In this document: positions 59,630-64,000 of the stretch, piece after piece | Layout: each line of letters opens with the position of its first letter | How positions within the stretch are numbered: position 1 is the stretch's first letter | Assembly (NCBI GenBank): GCA_905214715.1 | Contig: CAJMMT010000007.1 | Span: 62,001-126,000, forward strand | From: an uncultured bacterium | GTDB taxonomy: Bacteria; Bacteroidota; Bacteroidia; Bacteroidales; Muribaculaceae | Length of the DNA: 64,000 nucleotides | Direction: 5' to 3' | Translations under genes and position numbers: made by a program | Notes under the pieces: model-generated | Seen by the model: the letters and a program-made list of their open reading frames with translations, nothing else | Databases searched by the model: none | Told to the model about the DNA's origin: nothing

Positions 59630-61189
59630 ATGACCACTGAACAAAAATATAATACCATCAAAGAGTATCTGGATCATCTGATTGCAGGCAAGGAGACTTC
59701 GTGCGTGGAGTTCAAATATGGCAAGGGGGGATTTCCTCATAAGGAATTCTGGCCTTCGTATTCCTCGTTCGCCAACACTGATGGAGGAGTTATCATTATC
59801 GGGGTTAAGGAAAAGAACGGGAATTTCTATTCGGAAGGGCTGTCAGCAGAAACCGTCGAGCAGTACGAAAAAATCTTTTGGGACAGCATCAACGATCCCA
59901 ATCAAGTGAGCCGTAAATTGATGACCAATAAGGATGTCATTAAAGATGATTATAATGGCAATTATTTCCTTATATTCTTTGTTCCCCGTTCCTCAAGAGA
60001 GGAACGGCCGGTCTATGTGGGTCAGAATCCGATGAGATCGACATATCGTCGCAATGCAAGCGGCGATTACCTCTGCAAGGAGTGGGAAGTGGCGATAATG
60101 CTTGCCGAGCAACGTCCCAAGCTGGCTATGGATGCCGAAATTCTGGAAGGATATACTTTTGACGATATTGACAAGGAATCGCTTCGTGGCTTCCGTCAGC
60201 TGTTCATGAATCTGAAGCCGACGCACCAATGGACTGAGGATGACGACCTCACTTTGCTCAAACACATGAAGGCATACAGCAAGGACCGCGTCTCGGGGAA
60301 GGAGGGCTTTACTCTCGCAGGTCTCCTGATGTTTGGGAAATATGACGCCATTACCGATGCCATGCCTCAGTTTATGATTGACTACAGGGAGTACACACCC
60401 GGCAGCGAGCGCTGGAGCGACAAGATATACAGCGATGGAACATGGGAGTCGAATCTTTACCAAGCTTACCGTAAAATACTGCCCAAAGTGCAGTCGTTCC
60501 TGCCTGTTCCATTTAAGCTTGAAGGCAATGAACGAGTGGAGGAAACAAAGGCTCACAAAGCTCTCAGAGAGGCTTTTGTAAACCTTTGCGTCCACGCTTC
60601 ATATCAGAGCGATTCAAAACTGCTGATACTGAAATATCCCGACAGGATTGTATTCTCTAATCCGGGCATCATGCTCGTTTCCAAGGAACAATACTTTTCC
60701 GGTGGTGAGAGTATATGCCGAAATCCGGCTCTACAGACCATGTTCTCGATGATAGGTGCTGTAGAGAAAGCCGGAAGCGGAGCTGACACCATTGTTCAAG
60801 GATGGGACGACGCCAAATTTGGAACACCTGTAATATCCGAGAAATCAGAACCTAATAAAGTGGAACTTACTCTCCCCATCATTTCTGATAGAGACAGCAA
60901 TGCTAAAAGTAATGGAACAAGCAATGGAACAAGCATCGGACTTAAAGAACTTAGAGAACTGATTTCCAACAAGAGAAAGGTTCCCTATCAAGTTTCAAGT
61001 AAAGTTATTGTTGAGTTATGTCAAGACTGGACTGAAACCAAAGAACTGGCTGATAAAACGGGATTAAGTGTTTCCCACATTAAGGGCAAGATTATTCCGC
61101 GAATGATAGCTGACGGCCTTCTGGAACCTTATGATAAGGAATCTCCCAAAAGCCCTGAGCAGAAATACCGTGCTATCCCACAAAATTAA
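59630..61189 (+). CDS. AlbA/Schlafen-type ATP-binding protein with wHTH tail
   Basis: A 519-residue protein of the AlbA_2 (Schlafen AlbA) plus divergent-AAA family often called transcriptional regulators. Seen: CVEFKYGKGGFPHKEFWPSY and SFANTDGGVIIIGVKEKNG (AlbA_2, residues 18-70), a central domain ending FSNPGIMLVSKEQYFSGG and GAVEKAGSGADTIVQGW (ATP-binding region), a linker with NGTSNGTS, and a C-terminal winged helix (TKELADKTGLSVSHIKGKII). Such genes are frequent next to restriction systems and mobile elements in Bacteroidota. Some act in defence. Whether it belongs to the R-M unit is unclear; a 245-bp gap separates them. Confidence 0.85.
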   Translation: MTTEQKYNTIKEYLDHLIAGKETSCVEFKYGKGGFPHKEFWPSYSSFANTDGGVIIIGVKEKNGNFYSEGLSAETVEQYEKIFWDSINDPNQVSRKLMTNKDVIKDDYNGNYFLIFFVPRSSREERPVYVGQNPMRSTYRRNASGDYLCKEWEVAIMLAEQRPKLAMDAEILEGYTFDDIDKESLRGFRQLFMNLKPTHQWTEDDDLTLLKHMKAYSKDRVSGKEGFTLAGLLMFGKYDAITDAMPQFMIDYREYTPGSERWSDKIYSDGTWESNLYQAYRKILPKVQSFLPVPFKLEGNERVEETKAHKALREAFVNLCVHASYQSDSKLLILKYPDRIVFSNPGIMLVSKEQYFSGGESICRNPALQTMFSMIGAVEKAGSGADTIVQGWDDAKFGTPVISEKSEPNKVELTLPIISDRDSNAKSNGTSNGTSIGLKELRELISNKRKVPYQVSSKVIVELCQDWTETKELADKTGLSVSHIKGKIIPRMIADGLLEPYDKESPKSPEQKYRAIPQN

Positions 61190-61196
61190 AGGGCAT

Positions 61197-61490
61197 ATCG
61201 TTAATCTAAACCGCCGAGTTTTGCAGCATCAAGAAAATGACACTGTAAATGATACCGCAAACGCCAAGAATGACACTGTAACGGGACTAAAGGAATCCCT
61301 GCAAAAAGTCTATATGGCCATCCTAAACAATCCGGAGATTACACATTCTGAAATCATGGAGACGCTTCATATTTCATAATCTACAGCTAAACGAGCAACC
61401 AAAGACCTTAAAAAACTTGGCTACATTGCGAGAGATGGTTCAGACAAATCCGGCAGGGGTTATTCTGAAAAAACACCTGCCGTCAAATAA
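61197..61490 (+). pseudogene. Remnant 3' end of a second AlbA-family gene with an in-frame stop
   Basis: The frame overlapping the end of the AlbA gene reads ENDTVNDTANAKNDTVTG, a linker of the same repeat type as in AlbA proteins, then LQKVYMAILNNPEITHSEIM of a winged helix, then a TAA at 61377-61379, and resumes in the same frame with STAKRATKDLKKLGYIARDG to TAA at 61490. Thus one stop codon splits the helix-turn-helix, and the upstream ATP-binding domain is missing. It looks like a relic of a paralogue. Confidence 0.6.
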
Positions 61491-61516
61491 CATTACCGGC
61501 ATAGTAATACAAAATA

Positions 61517-61954
61517 ATGATTATGAAAAAGTTCAGAGGCACAAGGTATAACTCTCGATGGGATGGGTCAACGTGGTTGATGTTGGGGATGGTTGCGACG
61601 TGCTGCGCAGTGCCTTGTCTGTTGGATGACGGAATATGGCTGACTATTATTTGTTTTGTGATGTTCGCTTTCGCGTTGCTGACATTAATCGGTATCTATT
61701 ACCGGATTGACGGGGATAAGCTCGTGGTGTATTCTTTCTTTATTCCAACCGCCTATCCGATTGACAAGATAAAGGAAATAAAGCCGACAAAAAGTGTACT
61801 CTCGTCTCCGGCGACATCGCTGACCAACCGCTTGGCAATAACTTTTACCGACCGTAAGATTCTGAAAAGCTCTATTCCGCTCATAATATCGCCAGTTCGT
61901 CAGGATGAATTTATCCGACAACTCCTATCTATCAATCCGGAAATTAAGCATTAA
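61517..61954 (+). CDS. PH-domain membrane protein (YyaB/DUF1200-like)
   Basis: A 145-residue protein. Two hydrophobic helices (residues 18-58, LMLGMVATCCAVPCLL and IICFVMFAFALLTLIGI) precede a bacterial PH-like domain: YYRIDGDKLVVYSFFIPTAYPIDKIKEI then a strand-rich end with PVRQDEFIRQLLSINP. A second ATG two codons later is possible. Function unknown. It lies at the right end of the island, between the AlbA relic and the ureC terminator, and may be island cargo or older host DNA. Confidence 0.7.
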   Translation: MIMKKFRGTRYNSRWDGSTWLMLGMVATCCAVPCLLDDGIWLTIICFVMFAFALLTLIGIYYRIDGDKLVVYSFFIPTAYPIDKIKEIKPTKSVLSSPATSLTNRLAITFTDRKILKSSIPLIISPVRQDEFIRQLLSINPEIKH

Positions 61955-61989
61955 CCATAAGTATTTGCCCACTTGCAAACTTAATAAAA

Positions 61990-62023
61990 TCGCCTCGGGC
62001 AGGGAGATTCCTACCTGAGGCGA
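61990..62023 (-). terminator. Rho-independent terminator of the urease structural operon
   Basis: Stem of 7 bp (TCGCCTC with GAGGCGA) continued by GGGCAGG/CCTACCT with one mismatch and one wobble, 6-nt loop, then on the minus strand ATTTTATTAAG. It lies 42 bp past the ureC stop codon and stops ureABC transcription before the island. Confidence 0.8.
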
Positions 62024-62065
62024 ACGTATTCAGAAACTATTTGTCTTTATGCTTACCGACTGCTG

Positions 62066-63784
62066 TCAGCTGAACCAGTAAAGCTGGGCCAGCGGTAGTT
62101 CTTTTGCCGGCGGCACATATGCCCTATAGCCATCTACCGTTACCTCGAAGGTCTCGGGATTGACTTCGATATATGGGGTCGCGGTGTTACGTATCATATC
62201 GGCCTTGGAGAGCTGACGCACGCCGTGGACGGGATATATGATGCTCTGCAACCCAAGTTTCTCCTTCACTCCATTCTCTACCGATGCCTTCGACACAAAT
62301 GTCATACGTGTCTTCTGCAAAGCCTCTCCGAAGGCTCCGAACATCGGACGCATTATCTTTGGCTGAGGAGTGGTGAGCGACGAGTTGGGATCGCCCATGT
62401 TGGCGTAGTTTATAAGACCACCTTTAATGACAAGCTGTGGCTTCGTGGCGAAGAACTGAGGCTCCCAAAGCACGAGGTCAGCCATTTTCCCGACTTCGAT
62501 GGATCCGAGCACATCGGAAATGCCATAGGTGATGGCAGGATTGATCGTAATCTGGGCCAGATAACGCAAAACACGGAAGTTATCATTCTCGTCGGAATCT
62601 TCCGGCAACTTGCCGCGTACCTGCTTCATATAGGAAGCCATCTGGAAAGTACGCATGAACGATTCTCCGACACGTCCCATGGCCTGAGAGTCTGATGATA
62701 CCATCGAGATAATACCGAGGTCATGGAAGATGTTTTCTGCCGATTGCGTCTCGGGACGTACACGGCTTTCGGCAAATGCCACGTCTGAAGGTATATTGGG
62801 GTTCAGATTGTGGCATACCATGATCATGTCGAACAACTCGGCCTGCGAATTGATACCGAAGGGAAGGGTAGGATTGGTCGACGACGGAAGTACATTGCTC
62901 ATCGAGGCCACCTTAAGCAGGTCGGGAGCATGTCCGCCACCCGCACCCTCCGTATGGTACGTATGGATGGTACGGCCATTGATGGCAGCGATCGTATCCT
63001 CCACATATCCACCTTCGTTAAGGGTATCGGTATGGATTGCCACCTGAACATCCATCGCGTCGGCAACATCCATGCAATGTCTTATCGCCTCAGGAGTCGA
63101 CCCCCAGTCTTCATGAATCTTGAAACCACACGCTCCTGCCGCAATCTGATCTTCAAGAGGAACTTTATAGGAGACATTACCCTTGGCCAGATAACCGATA
63201 TTGATCGGCAGTCCGTCGGCCGACTGAAGCATACGCTCCATATTCCAGCGTCCGGAAGTGATTGTGGTTCCGTTGGTACCGTCGGTAGGACCGATACCGC
63301 CGCCTATCAACGTCGTGATACCGTTCGAAAGACAGTTCTCAGCCTGCTGCGGTGAGCAGAAATGCACATGGCCGTCTATGCCGGCGGCGGTAAGAATCAT
63401 GTGTTCGCCCGATATAGCATCGGTAGAAGGTCCGGTAACAAGATTTGGGGAAACGCCCTTCATGACATTCGGATTACCCGCCTTGCCTATCCCGGCTATC
63501 TTACCGTCTTTCACTCCGACGTCGGCTTTAATAACGCCGAGCACGGGGTCGATTATCGTAACATTGGTTATGACAAGGTCAAGACTGCCGGCATCGTCGG
63601 TGCATTGGTTGTCCAGACCCATGCCGTCACGCAATGTCTTGCCACCTCCGTATACCACCTCATCGCCATAAGTGCGGAGGTCTTTTTCGATCTGGACATA
63701 TAGATCGGTGTTGCCCAGACGTATCTTATCGCCCAGAGTAGGGCCGAAAAGCATATTATATTGTGCTCTGGATTGTGTTGCCAT
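62066..63784 (-). CDS. ureC: urease alpha subunit
   Basis: Catalytic subunit that hydrolyses urea to ammonia and carbamate with two nickel ions. Seen in 572 residues: GIDGHVHF (nickel-binding His pair), GCGFKIHEDWG with the carbamylated Lys in ACGFKIHE, AIHTDTLNEGG, HTYHTEGAGGGHAPD, MVCHNLNP (the flap Cys and catalytic His), and SSDSQAMGRVGE. All metal ligands are in place. Length is normal. Its start is 8 bp after the ureB stop. Confidence 0.98.
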   Translation of the reverse strand: MATQSRAQYNMLFGPTLGDKIRLGNTDLYVQIEKDLRTYGDEVVYGGGKTLRDGMGLDNQCTDDAGSLDLVITNVTIIDPVLGVIKADVGVKDGKIAGIGKAGNPNVMKGVSPNLVTGPSTDAISGEHMILTAAGIDGHVHFCSPQQAENCLSNGITTLIGGGIGPTDGTNGTTITSGRWNMERMLQSADGLPINIGYLAKGNVSYKVPLEDQIAAGACGFKIHEDWGSTPEAIRHCMDVADAMDVQVAIHTDTLNEGGYVEDTIAAINGRTIHTYHTEGAGGGHAPDLLKVASMSNVLPSSTNPTLPFGINSQAELFDMIMVCHNLNPNIPSDVAFAESRVRPETQSAENIFHDLGIISMVSSDSQAMGRVGESFMRTFQMASYMKQVRGKLPEDSDENDNFRVLRYLAQITINPAITYGISDVLGSIEVGKMADLVLWEPQFFATKPQLVIKGGLINYANMGDPNSSLTTPQPKIMRPMFGAFGEALQKTRMTFVSKASVENGVKEKLGLQSIIYPVHGVRQLSKADMIRNTATPYIEVNPETFEVTVDGYRAYVPPAKELPLAQLYWFS

Positions 63785-63792
63785 AGTGGAGG

Positions 63793-64000
63793 TTATTTAT
63801 TTGTTTCTGTTTCTGTATATCCGGCCTCCGCTTCGTCTTCCGAAACGGATTTGAAGCCATATTCCTTCATGCGGCGCACGGCCTCTGTATATACAGGATA
63901 ATAAGTGGGCTTGTCCTCATATCCGGCATAGCCCATGGTAAGACCGTTAAAGCCGATTACAGTGTGCTTGCCCGAGTATTCCACAAGCTCCACCTCTTTC
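63793..64000 (-). CDS. ureB: urease beta subunit, C-terminal part (partial)
   Basis: The frame is open to the right edge and reads KEVELVEYSGKHTVIGFNGL near its start in the window, the conserved UreB strand region, then YEDKPTYYPVYTEAVRRM and an acidic tail (EDEAEAGYTETETNK) that extends beyond most UreB proteins. It may be a separate UreB or the C-terminal half of a fused UreAB; the window cannot tell. It precedes ureC by 8 bp. Confidence 0.85.
   Translation of the reverse strand, partial: KEVELVEYSGKHTVIGFNGLTMGYAGYEDKPTYYPVYTEAVRRMKEYGFKSVSEDEAEAGYTETETNK

Noticed and set aside
61450..61482. Hairpin CGGCAGG...CCTGCCG as a terminator
   Set aside because: It lies inside the AlbA relic's coding frame, has an 19-nt A-rich loop and no T-run after it.
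51131..62065. Integrative element with attachment repeats
   Set aside because: I found no integrase, transposase or convincing direct repeat at the two junctions, so I do not call a specific mobile element type.

Overview
The window is a piece of a Bacteroidales chromosome. Family Muribaculaceae is plausible, but that is inference from gene content. Supporting signs are promoters of the Bacteroidota type (TTTG, 19-20 bp, TAnnTTTG), a eukaryote/archaeal-type prolyl-tRNA synthetase, DUF4293, DUF1599 and BT_3928-type proteins, a FadL-like outer membrane protein, and an agmatine/N-carbamoylputrescine route to putrescine. No rRNA, tRNA, CRISPR array or insertion sequence was recognised.

Layout. 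1-3.6 kb: ileS (its 3' end lies off the left edge) behind a D-Ala-D-Ala ligase-family gene with a good promoter. 3.7-4.5 kb: a likely toxin-antitoxin pair whose promoter is bracketed by an 11-bp inverted repeat. 4.8-17.3 kb: a long, mostly head-to-tail minus-strand run (GlcNAc-kinase-like, SGNH hydrolase, DoxX, mnmA, DUF151, argR, an ArgC relative without its catalytic residues, a short ssb, speA, truA, ligA, a UDG-family gene, dedA, rpe). 17.4-24.3 kb: leucine-rich secreted protein, DEAD-box helicase, beta-barrel protein, CDF metal exporter and lon. 24.4-31 kb: DUF4293 protein, proS, dipeptidyl peptidase IV, an unknown membrane protein and miaA. 31-36.3 kb: AAA-ATPase/PD-(D/E)XK protein, yccF, FadL-like porin, Trp-rich repeat protein. 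36.4-40.8 kb: membrane-anchored MurF-like ligase, alpha/beta hydrolase, aguB, aguA. 41-46.5 kb: DUF1599, BT_3928-type protein, recQ, recJ. 46.6-51.1 kb: lipoprotein, GH24 lysozyme, ureD, ureG, ureF, ureE. 51.2-62 kb: an AT-rich accessory island on the opposite strand. 62-64 kb: ureC and the end of ureB.

The main biological story is the island. The canonical order ureABC-EFGD is kept, but about 11 kb of foreign-looking DNA sits exactly between ureC and ureE, and ureC now ends in its own terminator. The island carries a tight plus-strand operon: a Cro/C1-type regulator, a type III methyltransferase (Mod), a type III restriction subunit (Res), a ParB/Srx-fold protein and a second, D12-class adenine methyltransferase. 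An AlbA-domain ATPase, a PH-domain protein and several decayed gene ends follow or flank it. The five-gene unit is the best candidate for an undescribed composite defence system.

Metabolic links: SpeA makes agmatine, AguA and AguB convert it to putrescine, and urease plus AguB release ammonia and carbon dioxide. ArgR and the inactivated ArgC relative lie directly upstream of ssb-speA, which hints at arginine-responsive control of this flow.
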